Shown: positions 11,556 to 23,037 of the stretch, one piece after another | Layout of the letters: the number at the start of each line of letters is the position of its first letter | How positions within the stretch are numbered: position 1 is the first letter of the stretch | Origin: Hypoxylon rubiginosum | Taxonomy: Eukaryota > Ascomycota > Sordariomycetes > Xylariales > Hypoxylaceae | Reading direction: 5' to 3' | DNA length: 64,000 nt | NCBI GenBank assembly: GCA_902806565.1 | Contig: CADCXA010000068.1 | Location: 496,001 to 560,000 of the forward strand | The notes under the pieces: generated by a model | Told to the model about the DNA's origin: nothing | Databases searched by the model: none | The model's input: the letters and a program-made list of their open reading frames with translations, nothing else | Made by a program: the position numbers and the translations under genes

Positions 11556-12560
11556 TCATGCAGATCCGAAATTGGCCCTCCCTTTCGGTGCCGCTTTCAA
11601 GGTCGGTATCGTGTCGGCACTTAGGCGGTGGTTTTGCTTCAACGTCTCCCAATGACGCCTGAGCGTCTCCTCTCCAATCACCAGCTCGAACCCGGTCAGG
11701 AAGCAGAAGCTGATTTCCAGCCTTGCTAACTCAATCTCGCTCACGCCACCGACCCGCGCAATTTTAGCATGCGGGTAGCTCAGATCCTCGAGCGCCTTCA
11801 TGGCTACTCTCAGACCGGCCAGCAGGAGGCGGTGGCAGTTCCTCCGCGTGACGGGGATTGCCCGTTCTTCAACAGCTAGTCGGAAAATGTAAAACGACGT
11901 GGCCAGGTAGACTGCGGTAGACATTGGGCAAAATCGGTGTATCCGTAACAAGTAGTCCTCAATACTAATGGGTGGAGGTTGTTTGCTGAAGAACTTCCGC
12001 GTAATAGCGCTGTGCTGGAGATTGATTGGCTGCGAGTCTGCGCCGATAACTATATATGGTTCGGGTGTGTTCTTCGGCGGCGAAGGGGTCGGCGTTTGTC
12101 GAAGGCGAACGCCATCGATGGGCTGGCTAGCCGTTGCCTGAACAGCTGCCTGAGCTCCTGCCTGAGCCTGAGCCTCGGCCTGTTCTCGCAGTCGAGCTAA
12201 GTTCTTTTCGGAATGGGTTCGCACAATTTCCGCCTTCTCTCGTTGCATACCGCGCATGTTAGGGATAGTCGGGCTTGTAGGAGGAGGGGTCGGGGGTATG
12301 TCGCCTGTTACGCGAACGAGCGATTCGATACCAGCACCAAGCAGCTTCAAGGCGGCGATCGGGGTGAGCTTGAAGAGGTCGTGCGAGGACGGGCTCGGGG
12401 CAGCATGGAGCGGAGGCGGAGTTCGGGCTTGAAATAGCAGTTTCGGGTCTGCCGAAGGAATAGGGGGCGGAGGAGGTGATGTTGGCGTCGTACTATCTTT
12501 ATCCTTCTCCTGATCTGTTTGCGACGTCTGAGCGTCAGGCTGGCCATCGTCGCCTGCCAT
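11556..12560 (-). CDS. Pho80-like cyclin (regulatory subunit of a CDK)
   Basis: Single-exon gene of 334 residues. The N-terminal half is low-complexity and rich in Pro, Ser, Gln and Ala. The C-terminal half (about residues 195-315) is a Pho80/PCL-type cyclin box: PISIEDYLLRIHRFCPMS, then TAVYLATSFYIFRLA, NCHRLLLAGLRVAMKAL, and ELARLEISFCFLTGFELVI. Family members bind a Pho85-type kinase and adjust responses such as phosphate or glycogen control. Which pathway this one serves cannot be read from the sequence. The ATG at 12560 is preceded by a (TTC)9 run, which is GAA on the coding strand, about 10 bases upstream in the presumed 5' leader. No intron is needed, since the cyclin box is continuous. 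Confidence 0.87.
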   Translation of the reverse strand: MAGDDGQPDAQTSQTDQEKDKDSTTPTSPPPPPIPSADPKLLFQARTPPPLHAAPSPSSHDLFKLTPIAALKLLGAGIESLVRVTGDIPPTPPPTSPTIPNMRGMQREKAEIVRTHSEKNLARLREQAEAQAQAGAQAAVQATASQPIDGVRLRQTPTPSPPKNTPEPYIVIGADSQPINLQHSAITRKFFSKQPPPISIEDYLLRIHRFCPMSTAVYLATSFYIFRLAVEERAIPVTRRNCHRLLLAGLRVAMKALEDLSYPHAKIARVGGVSEIELARLEISFCFLTGFELVIGEETLRRHWETLKQNHRLSADTIPTLKAAPKGRANFGSA

Positions 12561-12570
12561 TTAATCGTTG

Positions 12571-12597
12571 TTCTTCTTCTTCTTCTTCTTCTTCTTC
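12571..12597. repeat. (TTC)9 microsatellite
   Basis: Nine perfect TTC units just upstream of the cyclin start codon, giving GAA repeats in its presumed 5' leader. Confidence 0.95.
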
Positions 12598-13392
12598 CTC
12601 CTCGGCCCCTTCACGACGATAGGGGGTTTGGCTAGGAATCTACTTGGTAACGAATGGGTCCACAACAGAGCTTTCTCGCACGAAAGGGACTTGGTATAGA
12701 TATTTCGATTGATCCGGCGTTGTTCTCAGACACAAAAGCTCTGCTTGCCAATACCAACTCGATGTTATCACAGGCGAGGAAGCTTCGTAGTATAGAGCTT
12801 CGATTTCGGGTTCTCGTTTAAGCTCATGGTCTCATGCAAAACAACGAAGATTTCGACCGTCTCCAGTGGGTTGCTAGCAATTTTCAAATTGTGTAGCAGT
12901 AGTCTGTCAACCCACCAGTAGCTATGTATTATCTAGCAGCTAGTACGATGGCAAGCTACTCAACAGATCTATGAGATCTGCTCAGATAAGGACAGTGGAA
13001 CCATGTTGGTGATAAGTAGCCGGAAGATCGCTGCAGTCGTTGTCGCCACTCATCAGGACGAGAACTCGGGTGACGGGTATGGCCGAGTCTAGAGCTAGTA
13101 TAGTATGTAATTTAAGCCGCGTGATGGGTGGTACTGGACACAATAAGATGGTCGAGGCCACGCCAGATGAACAAATGGAGAAGATCAGAATTAGAACAAA
13201 GAGAGCACCCAAGGTTTAAGATGGGACTCAAGAATGACCCAGGAGGGACCCCCAAGAGTTGGATGGACCTCGGAGAAGTAGCAAACCGATTAATTTTTTT
13301 ATGACTCGAGCCTTTTCCTCACCCACGACCTTTCCAATGTAATTCAATTGCGCCGTACCGGGCTCGCTGCAATGGTGGGTTGGCGGGTTGGT

Positions 13393-13430
13393 GGGCTGGA
13401 TGGGCTGGATGGGCTGGATGGCTGGCTGGT
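13393..13430. repeat. GGGCTGGATG minisatellite
   Basis: Three nearly perfect tandem 10-bp units, followed by GGCTGGCTGG-type repeats. Confidence 0.8.
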
Positions 13431-13734
13431 GGGCTGCAGACGTATTGTACTAGGCTGTATGTATAGCCCCCTGGGCGCGCTAAAGAATTCTAGCCTCGGG
13501 GCGAAATGTCAATATATGGGGATACAATCGGCCCTGTCTGCCTGTATGCCCAGGTGCTTCTGGTACTTTGCACTAAGAGAACACCCAAACAAAGGAAGAT
13601 GATATTGCGAGCTCTAGGACTTTTGGACTTGCAGCTTGCTTGCAGTTTACATCAACAATCGGAACCGGGACTGGAGTATCGAATTCGTTGGACTTCGGCT
13701 CTTTGATGTGTTCGGCTCGAACTAGGACTCGGAC

Positions 13735-13760
13735 TTGGATTTGGATTTGGATTTGGATTT
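13735..13760. repeat. TTGGAT hexamer repeat
   Basis: Four tandem TTGGAT units and a partial fifth. Confidence 0.85.
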
Positions 13761-16466
13761 AGACTTGAATCGATCTCGAGCCCCATTCCGATGTGGGGTT
13801 TTGCTTGTGTCTTAAGGGTCCTGGAGCACTTGCAGCTTTTATATGTCTGCACAGGGGGGGCTAGGTGGGGGAAATCTCGTGCAGGCAGGCAGGCTCAAAG
13901 CACCCGTGACCCTATTAAATACTCCCGAATAGGATACCTAACCGCAGCACCCCTCCTCTCTCCTATGCTTCAGATATGCGCTGTGATCCCTAGCTCTCAC
14001 GTTCTCAAGTCCCCCCGAGGACAAGAGACATTTGCGACGTGATAATTGGGTGAGAAGATGCGGAATATGTTCCTAGGTACTATTCACCAATAAGTCGAAA
14101 GGAATCCCAGATAGGAAAAGTATCCGTGTCAAGGTATAAGTGGTCTAGCTGTGAGTTCTTATCTTGCCATATCAAACAATAATTCAGGTACAGCACGAAT
14201 CGACAGATCTTTACGGCGACCTCTTTTGTCCGGCAGACACAGCATGAGCTATTAAAAAAAAAGAGCCAATAGCTATACCTTACGGAGTATTCGCTTCCTA
14301 CATTCGCTACACCAAGACATCCCAAAATGTTCATTGATGCCGATGTGGAACCAATAGGCTGAGCTCTCTTTGTTCTCCTCTCATCAAATTGGTACCTAGG
14401 CGAATGCGGCTTGCTCTCCTTCTCCAACTGCCAATGCGGAGGAGTCAGAGGTAAATAGGATGAGGGGAAAAGCCACGACCCGACATAACATAAACCGCTT
14501 CCGGAAAGATACTGACAATGTTTTGCGTGGCAGGGTAACATTCGCTACACAATATACCATCCTCGAAGTCACGGATAGATAGTAAGATGGAGGGTTTGAA
14601 CAATTGGCTTCTGTCAAGATGTGAGAACCTAGAACAGATGTCCTAGGGGTGAATACTGTCGCTTGTATCGCTTGTATCGCCTGCATACTGGAGGTATGTA
14701 CCCATGACTATATTTACTATATTTATTAGGACCGGCAGTCTCCGGACCAGATCTGCCTAGCCCTGTCTACAGGTACCTGGTAAGTTAATTCGATTGATTG
14801 CATCCGTCCGATCTCAATTCGTAGTGTCCTTAGTCCCTTTGTCGTCTGAACAAGTGAAAGGATGATGGCCAGCATCGATCTGACATCTGAAGAGGTAAAT
14901 ATTCTATATAATTCGGCAAGAAAAGTTGAGCATCAAGTTGGCTAAGTGGTCGACATAAGCAAATAGATTTTGCAAATATTCTTCAGCTGGTAAAAGCACC
15001 TACTTCGTAACCTGTCATCTTATTAGAGGCCAATTTATATCCCCACGATCGCCGATCCCCGAATACTACCACACGGGCACATCGGTCACTATGTCAATCC
15101 TTATACTCATCGACGCTATATCTACATATATACGTACCGGCTCTATATGCAGGTTTTTATACAATCTATTATACAAGTGAAGGACAGCTATACCACACTT
15201 GTCACACATCTTGCTAAAGCAATTGCCTTCAACTATCCCTACGGGAAAAGAGCAACAACAGTTCTCGCTTAGGGATGTCCATCTCTTTTGCTTGGCATTA
15301 CCCCAGATGTACCAGCGATCGACAATCTCGTCAACGCGAACCCCACGAAATACCGTATGCATCCTGCAGGACCTAGCCTATGAGAGGCGGGCAGCTCGAC
15401 CTCCCTACTCCCAGGTCAGACATGCCGCCCAGCATGTCTGGGGTCTCACACCATCGGGCCTGCGCATAGCCTCGAGGGGGGGAGCCAAAAGGGGACAAGC
15501 AACGGGCGGGCCATCACGAGGGGCCGCAACAAAGAGGAAAGGTCATGAGCCTATTCGGTCTCATCTTACTCGTGTGGAGCTCGCAAGCGGACGTAAGGGA
15601 CACTTCATACGAACCCTTCTCACCTACTATTGGAGGTATTGGTAGCGTCTAGTAGCGCACGAGAAGCAATTGCCTTGGCATCACGCTTCGAACTCCACTG
15701 CAGATGAAGCCGCAGGCTGCAAAAGAGGCAGGAGGAGGAGGACCCTTCGCGCATGGCTCGGAACGTCACGAAAGATTGCCGCGTGTGTAAGCATGCCCGG
15801 CCCACCCGCGACTATGTACAGTACTGTAGATAGCTTCCCTGTGTTACCTAATTTTAGGCTCATATGACCCGAAGAACCGTGCCTTGATGCTCTCTTGTGC
15901 GTCTGTCACCTACGAGTGTGCTAAGAACCCTATCCCCACGGGGAAGAATACGTGAAGTCGACCCATTGTGGAGCACGTACGGTACGAGCCTAACTGCTAA
16001 TAAATCCGCCTTGCGTTGCTCCACAACACGAGCAGACTCCAACTGACGAGCCTCGGGAAAGAGAACCGAGCCGATGACTCATTTCTAGCTAGTACAACAT
16101 CTGGTCACGAGCTACCGAAAAAAACAAAGCTACGTACATGTAGAAGAATTAGAAAGGAGGCTTATGTAAGGGGGGAGACGTTGACAATCTAGTGGATAAT
16201 ATTGAGATAAAGTTGGATCTCATGAGAGTAATAGTACTTCAGGGGCAGCATGATGCTACTCGCGAAATCAATGTACATTACCTAAGTAGATGATTTAGAT
16301 CACAAGCTCCGGAGTGGGTATCCAGGAGCTTCCTCGGAGCGAATCATATATGACCATCACAAGTTAGCCCGAATAGAAAGTTTAATTAATGTACGTAGGT
16401 ATCATCGAATCATTTATGTAAAAGGGGGGGGTATCACAGCCAGTATCTCCTATTTCCCTTCGACTC

Positions 16467-18134
16467 CTAGGATGTTTCCCCAGGCCGCACGCTCTGGGGG
16501 TTGTGGAATAGGTCACTGGGATCCCACTTCGACTTGATCTCGCCCAGCGTCTTCAGGTTCGGGCCCCAGTACGACGCTTGCGCGTCCACCAGACTCGGGT
16601 CGACGTAGCCGGGATACGTCGTCAGAACCTGGAGGGTATTGCTCTGGATGGTTGTTATCACACCGTCTATAAAGTCCCTGGTGGCCTGGTTCAGAGTAGG
16701 AATGCCGATACCATATCCTTGAACGAACATGACCTTGTCTCGGTGCGAATACGCAGTGGCATTCATCGGGATGTCGCTTACTGCGCCCCCGCTGGCATCA
16801 AATATCACGAACCAGAGGAGCGAGCCGCGGTCTACGCTGTCGATGTATTTCATAAGATCAGTGGCCGTGTTTGATGAGAGTGCCTCGTCGGGACGCAACG
16901 CCAAACTCTTGGCCGTAAAGGCACTGCTCAAGTCCGAAAGGTACAGGGCGGCGTCCTCGGCTTGTTGAGCGATAACACCCAGCCAATCGTCGATGACCAA
17001 GGAGACATTCCCAACAGGAATCTTGTCTGGGATGCCAGAAGCTTCCCACTCGTCTTTGGTTCCGTAGAACGTTCCAGTGATAGCCACGCCCAGCTCGTAC
17101 ATAACAAACTCGGTACCAAACCGCCGGTCGAGGTTCGGGTCCGTGACGAGATTTTGCCATTGCAGAAGGACGGGGACTAGGTCCTCGAACTTGGAGAAGG
17201 ACAGCGAGAACGAGTATTGCACAACATCACCGGGTTCGGGATGCGTCTTGACAACGAATTCGGTGATGACACCAAAGCCTGCGCCTGAACCTTTCAACGC
17301 CTAGCATATGAATGTAAGTGGTATGTTAAAGAAGGACATTTCAGAAAGCTTACGAAGAAGAGATCGCTGTTCTCAGTCTCGCTGGCACGCTTGATAGAAC
17401 CATCCGCAGTTACCACTTCGACTTCGATAACGTGATCGAGACAAGATCCCCACATGCGCGACGAAGGCCCAAGTCCACCCTGGCGGCCGTAAAGTCAGCA
17501 GTTGTTTGCTACACGCAAGGACGGTTGCACTTACAATGGTTGCGTGGCCGCCGATTCCGACTCCAGGACACGTTCCGTGCGAGATGGCTCGTTTTCCGTT
17601 GGCGTCAAGTCTTGATGTGACGTCAGACAGCTTCGTGCCTCCGCCGATCGTGGCTTGCCACGTGTTGGTGTCCATGGAGAAATCTTGAAGATTCACCAAG
17701 TCGATGACAAGTTCGCCGTCTTGCCCACCCAAGCCTGTAAGGTTGCACGTTAGCCTTGTCCTCTCCTTCATCATCCAACTCCTGTTGCGGCATTTGCGCA
17801 CACACCATAGTTTCTACTGGAACGTTAGCGACCTGAAAACACACCAGATGGGGAGGAAAAGAAGCTGTGGACGATGCGCTTACGCATAAGAATGACCGCC
17901 GGACTTCGGTTGGACTTTGACGCTATTCGCCACTGCGCACTTTATGATATCCGATACATCCTGAGCGGTTTCCGGCCTCGTCACCGCGACGGGCTCAACT
18001 GAAATGTCGAGATTGTATCGGTTAACCCACGAAATCTGGTAAAGCGGATTGTCAGGATACCCGACGCAGTTGTCGCGGCCGTTGCAGACGGCATTCAGAC
18101 AGTCGGATAACGGGGTGCTTGGCGTTTGCCCCAT
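16467..18134 (-). CDS. FAD-linked carbohydrate oxidase (AA7 / berberine-bridge family), bicovalent flavin type
   Basis: Proposed exons on the minus strand are 18134-17884, 17813-17806, 17734-17535, 17479-17354 and 17300-16467, giving 472 residues. The second exon is only 8 nt. It bridges the FAD motif so that GGHSYANYGLGGQDG is read; every alternative read-through meets a stop. Family features: the N-terminus MGQTPSTPLSDCLNAVC, the FAD-binding His at about residue 81 (GGHSYA), Cys at about 142 (HGTCPGVGIGGH), the substrate half GLGPSSRMWGSCLDHVIEVE, and the C-terminal BBE motif YWGPNLKTLGEIKSKWDP. His and Cys are spaced as in gluco-oligosaccharide oxidase, so the flavin is probably attached at two points. 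Such enzymes oxidise the reducing end of oligosaccharides and make H2O2. No clear secretion signal is seen at this start, so secretion is uncertain, and so is the exact substrate. Confidence 0.9.
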
Positions 18135-20450
18135 AATGATACCTTAAGGATAGGTTAGGTAAATTAGATGCCTTTTTAGGAAGCGGATTCGGGAGATTTA
18201 CGCCAAAGCCTGAAGGTAGAAGATGTGGAAAATAAACCGTCCTTAAAAGGAAAGCTCCAGGTAGGAGATTTGTTGTACGAGCCTTCGTCACTCCTAACTC
18301 CTGAAGTAAGGTGAGTTCGTCAGTTTTGTGAGAAGTCGCAAACAGCTCCTTTTTAATTGTTTACCTATATGTACCTACATAACATACGTATGTTTCCTTT
18401 TCCTAGCGATGGCATGACATCGTTTCCAAGATTGTCACCTACCCCCAGCTGCTACTTACCCAATAGGAGCTGAAGGGAACCCATTGACCGGGGGTCACAC
18501 CCCCCTAGCCAAGTGTATGCGCGTTAATTACCGATCCACAGGCACGCCTCTGTGCCGCCCAGGCTGCCAGGCTGACAGGGTGCCTTAATATGTAAGACGA
18601 GCTTAATGAGAGATTCGCTGTCGGGTTTGTCGGTCTCGAAAGGTTCCTTGATTCCGTCGCAACCAATAAGACGGTCGTGTCATTGGAGGCGGCCACTCTT
18701 CAACACCGGATGAGAGACAGAGTAAGATGGCAAGGAGCCTAGCGCCATGCGGGCTTCCAAAGCCATGACGACGGCCATCGCGGAATTCAGGCTTATGACC
18801 TACGCCACGTAGGAAAGCTGGCTGGCTGGCTGGCTGGCTGGCCGGGTATCTAGGTACCTATAGTAGGGGTGGGTAGATATTGTAAGGCTCTGAAGGATTG
18901 CTATTGGTTTGGTAGGTAGTATAGGTATGTTGTAGACGCTATAGACATGTAGGTACCCATTAGATCGTGCTACGTATGACTAGCAAGAGCCCGGCTCTCG
19001 ACGTGTGGTGCCATATGGACCAATTGAGGACTCTGGGGATGAGTTCATAGTCTGTGATTCGTGATGCAGCCGGATGACCTCACCGAAGGTAACGTTTACA
19101 TTTCCGGGATGCGAAGTAGGGGTCGAATGCAACTTTATATGCTGGCCTGGGTTGTCGCATATTGGAATTGAATAATATAAATATTGCTCACCCTCTTCTT
19201 CTTGTCCATGCTCTCGTCTTCGTACAGAGAACAACAGAGGCGCCACAGTGCATCCTATAATAAAGCAAAATAAAAATAAAAACACGGTTAGTAGGTATCG
19301 AGTTTGCTGACGCCACGGGCCGATGCGGCGCAACTAATTATCGGCAAACCGCGTCTAACAATCCCAGATAATCGGATATGACCAAAGGCGATAGCATCTT
19401 AAATGATGCATCGGACGTTGCAAGAGCCGCACTCTTATCACACAATATCTCGGAACTTCGTCGTCTTTTTAAAGCCGTTTGGTACCCGACTCCAATGATT
19501 CATATTTATAATTGCCTTTGCCATACCCCGATAAAGGTTTATTATTAGATAACTCTTTCGTGAGGTAGATGCCGATAATAAGCGCGACCTCGAATTTCCA
19601 ACATCATGCACAGATCCACTTCAGTGACGCAGGGATCATATAATATAAGAGATATTATAAGATCTAGATACGTTTAGGTAATAGGTATCTAGAAGGTATA
19701 TCAGAACTTCCAGCGCATGTCTCAGCCTTTGAACGTCTAGTTCGTCAAGATAACACTACAGATCGCAACTCATGGCCATATGTACACCAAATCGAACCAC
19801 GTGAAGGAGTTGAAAGGCCTTGGAAGTCAGTGTTAGAATACAAGTTACACCGCCTATAACCTCTTAGCTAAGAACTAAGGGAATTCGTGGGAAACATAAC
19901 TTGAGATCTCTTCTCTGTTTCCACTCCCGTATGATTGCATATGCCCGATGAACTAGACAATGTGGCTACCTCCTTACCTTATCTAAGAGGTATGGTACCT
20001 TATATTTAACATTCCAACGATCTCGCACACTCTAAACACTTTAAACATTTTAGTTGTGCGGGCCTCTCTTTCATTCCCAACTCAACTTCGTACATTCCAA
20101 AGCGAGTAATCAATTTGGAAAACACCGTAATACCACGACTTAACCAAACTCTTTTCTATGTTCAGTAAGTTCGAGTTGGCGTTAGAGTCGTTCGTATGTT
20201 GTCGATTCTCTAATATGAAGCTACGTCTCATTTGATAAGTTTTCAGGTGCTCGTTATACCCATCGGATTTTATTCGTCATCGTCCACTCACTTCTCGACA
20301 CGAATAAGACAAAGACGGATAACGGCAGAGCGTGTGTAGCTTGTCGATACCTATCTGTTGGTCTGTATTGTCTGCCCTTCTAATCAAATCGTTCTTCCCC
20401 GCAGCCCTAACAGATCACATCTCCCCCCTATCTCCCCCCTATCTCCAACA
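18135..20450. other. Divergent promoter region between the AA7 oxidase and the ThDP enzyme
   Basis: About 2.3 kb upstream of both flanking genes, which point away from each other. It contains a (GCTG)n repeat at 18817-18842 and a CTAGGTACCTA palindrome at about 18850. A minus-strand open frame at 18980-19333 encodes one possible membrane segment but has no N-terminal ATG, so it is not called. Confidence 0.5.
18817..18842. repeat. (GCTG)n tetranucleotide repeat
   Basis: Six tandem GCTG units and a partial one in the divergent spacer. Confidence 0.9.
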
Positions 20451-23037
20451 ATGCTCAGGCTACGACAACTCGGAAAGCCCCCTAAGCTCCTACCCCTGCA
20501 CCTAACCCCGCCTCAGACGCCTCGGCCATCATCATCAACCCCTCCCCCACCATTTTATTTCCATTTCCAACCCCAACCCCAACCCCAACATCCCTATTCG
20601 ACTTCGACTTCGTCTTCCCCACCTTTACCATCGTCTGCCCTAGCACCATCATTCAACCGGGCAGATGATCTCCCACAGTGTTCCTCTCCGTCTCGACTTG
20701 CCGGACCTGCTGGACCTGGTACGCTCGCACAGAGTAACCCCTTAACCCCGTCCTCGTGGACCGAAACCGCACCTATCTACAGCATATGCAGTCGGTACGG
20801 AGGGGCTGCCTTCGGCAACAGCTTGGCCTGTCATGGCCCAGCCAATAGGCTACCGGTTCGTGTTCGTGGTTCAGCGAACTGCCAACGCCGAAGCTACTAC
20901 CATAGCTATTACCATAGCTCGGGCTTGTATAAGGGTGCTATTCCCACAATAGCCACTCTTTCATACAATCCGGCATCTTCCCGTAAACCTTATAGTTCGC
21001 ATACGTCCGCCCAGACCTTATCAAAGTCGAGCGCAACTCTTATAAGCACCCGACCGCAGCTTGCACTAGATAAGTCAAGGCGCCACCAAAATCGCGTGCT
21101 CTCCACCTCGCATCCCACCATGTACACGGCGTCGTTCGCCTTTTTCGAGGCGATATGGGAGGCCGGTATTACCCATTGTTTCGTCAACCTCGGCTCAGAC
21201 CATCCTAGTATCATCGAGGCCATGGTAAAGGGGCAAAATGAGAATAAAGGAAAATTTCCACGTATTATCACGTGTCCCAATGAGGTGTGTTCGCAAGCGC
21301 CTGTAGTGCGACTCCGTCGGAGATTCGGACCCGATTCGCACCAACTCGTCAAGGTGATCCAGACTAACGCAACATTAATAGATGGTAGCTATGTCCATGG
21401 CCGACGGCTACGCGCGTCTAACAGGCAAGCCGCAATGTGTTATCGTCCATGTTGACGTCGGCACTCAAGGTCTAGGTGCCGCAGTCCACAACGCGAGCAC
21501 TGGACGTGCTCCTGTCTTCGTGTTTGCGGGGCTAAGTCCTTTCACGCTCGAGGGGGAGATGCGGGGCTCGCGAACCGAGTATATCCACTGGATTCAGAAC
21601 GTCCCTGATCAGACCCAAATCATCGGCCAGTACTGTAGGTATGCAGGGGAAATCAAAACGGGCAAGAACATCAAGCAGATGGTGAACCGCGCTTTGCAAT
21701 TCGCGACGAGCGCTCCACAGGGGCCAGTATACTTGGTTGGCGCGAGAGAAGTGATGGAGGAGGAAATCATCCCCTATTCGCTCGATCAGGGTGTCTGGGA
21801 CCCGGTCGAGCTTGGTGGATTAACCCCGAAAGCTTCAAAACAGATCGCAGAGGCCTTGCTCGGAGCTGAAAACCCGTTGCTTATCACAGGATACTCTGGC
21901 CGAAATCAGAAAATACCCCCAGCTCTCGTGGAATTGGCGAATACGGTGAAAGGGTTACGCGTGCTTGACACCGGTGGCAGCGATATGTGTTTTCCCGCCT
22001 CGCACCCAGGCTGGCTAGGCCTTCGGTTTGGTATCGACCCTGAGATAGAGAAAGCGGATGTGATCGTGATAGTAGATTGTGACGTCCCCTGGATCCCAAC
22101 ACTAAACAAGCCGAAGGAGGGTATCAAGGTCTTCCACATAGACGTCGACCCTTTGAAGCAACTTATGCCTCTCTTCTACGTGCCAGCACAGCATCGATAT
22201 CGTGCCGATCCGCTTGTTGCGGTCGAGCAGATTACCTCCGAAGCCCAGAACCAAACCGCCCAGCTTGACACCGAGGCCGTCACCAAAAAATGGGAGGCTC
22301 TACAGGCTTCGCACAAAGAGCGTCTGGCCGCCATCGCATCCAAGACGACGCCAGCGGAGGATGGGTCTTTCGGCACTGGGCATCTCTGCAAGACCCTCAA
22401 GTCGTTATGTCCCCAAGACACGATATGGGCCATAGAAGCGGTCACAAACACAGGATTTGTGCACGATAATCTGCAGCCGGAGCTGCCGGGGTCGTGGATC
22501 AACTGTGGAGGAGGAGGATTGGGGTGGTCTGGTGGCGGTGCACTTGGCATCAAATTGGCAACCGACGCTGAAAACGGTGGTAAGGGGAAATTTGTTGTGC
22601 AGATCGTAGGTGACGGGACGTTCTTGTTCTCGGTTCCCGGCAGTGTCTACTGGATCTCAAGACGATACAAAATTCCAGTTCTGACCATCGTGTTAAACAA
22701 CAAAGGTGAGTTTATCCTTTATTTTGGTGTTGAGACAGCATAGTATACGAGAAGAATCTAATTTGACGAAACAACAGGCTGGAACGCACCTCGAAAATCG
22801 ATGCTTCTCGTACATCCCGAAGGACTAGGCTCCAAAGCGACAAACGAAGAAATCAACATCTCGTTCGACCCTGTGCCGGACTACTCTGGCATCGCGAAAG
22901 CGGCTGCTGGCGGCGACCTATTTGCCGCGAAGGTGGACAAGACGGAAGAACTAGAGCGCACTATCACAGAGGCTATCAAGGCGGTTGAGGGCGGCCAGAG
23001 TGCCGTTGTAGATTGTAAAGTTACGCTTGGCTGTTGA
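20451..23037 (+). CDS. Acetolactate synthase-like thiamine diphosphate enzyme
   Basis: Exons are 20451-21284, 21382-22705 and 22778-23037 (introns 97 and 72 nt). The junctions restore CPNEMVAMSMADGYARLTG, which holds the ThDP-activating Glu, and VLNNKGWNAPRKS. The three-part ThDP fold is present: an N-terminal PYR domain, a central domain (GYSGRNQKIPPALVEL onward), and a C-terminal PP domain with the Mg/ThDP motif starting GDGTFLFSVPGS and ending NN. From the ATG at 21120 (MYTASFAFFEAIWEAG) the protein is 582 residues, the usual size. From the ATG at 20451 it is 805 residues. The extra 223 residues are Pro/Ser/Arg-rich and end RVLSTSHPT, which resembles a mitochondrial presequence cleavage site. 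The long leader could also contain an unrecognised intron or be 5' untranslated. The precise reaction is unknown; this fungal group is distinct from the valine/isoleucine enzyme Ilv2. Confidence 0.88.

Larger units (their letters stand above)
12598..16466. other. Gene-poor region of about 3.9 kb
   Basis: No convincing gene. It holds a 10-bp GGGCTGGATG-type minisatellite at about 13393-13430, a TTGGAT repeat at 13735-13760, several TACCTAGG-type palindromes (about 14066, 14391, 14771), and a hairpin with 9-bp perfect arms at 15417-15425 and 15432-15440. A 148-codon open frame at 15199-15645 has no recognisable domain and no support. Confidence 0.5.

Noticed and set aside
15199..15645. 148-codon plus-strand open frame in a spacer
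   Set aside because: No domain, low-complexity Arg-rich content, and no support; likely chance in a GC-rich patch.
18980..19333. 117-codon minus-strand frame with a hydrophobic segment
   Set aside because: The frame opens at a non-ATG codon and has no upstream Met before the membrane stretch; no family recognised.
16467..23037. Secondary-metabolite cluster formed by the AA7 oxidase and the ThDP enzyme
   Set aside because: The genes are 2.3 kb apart, divergent, and no synthase, transporter or regulator of a pathway lies between or beside them.
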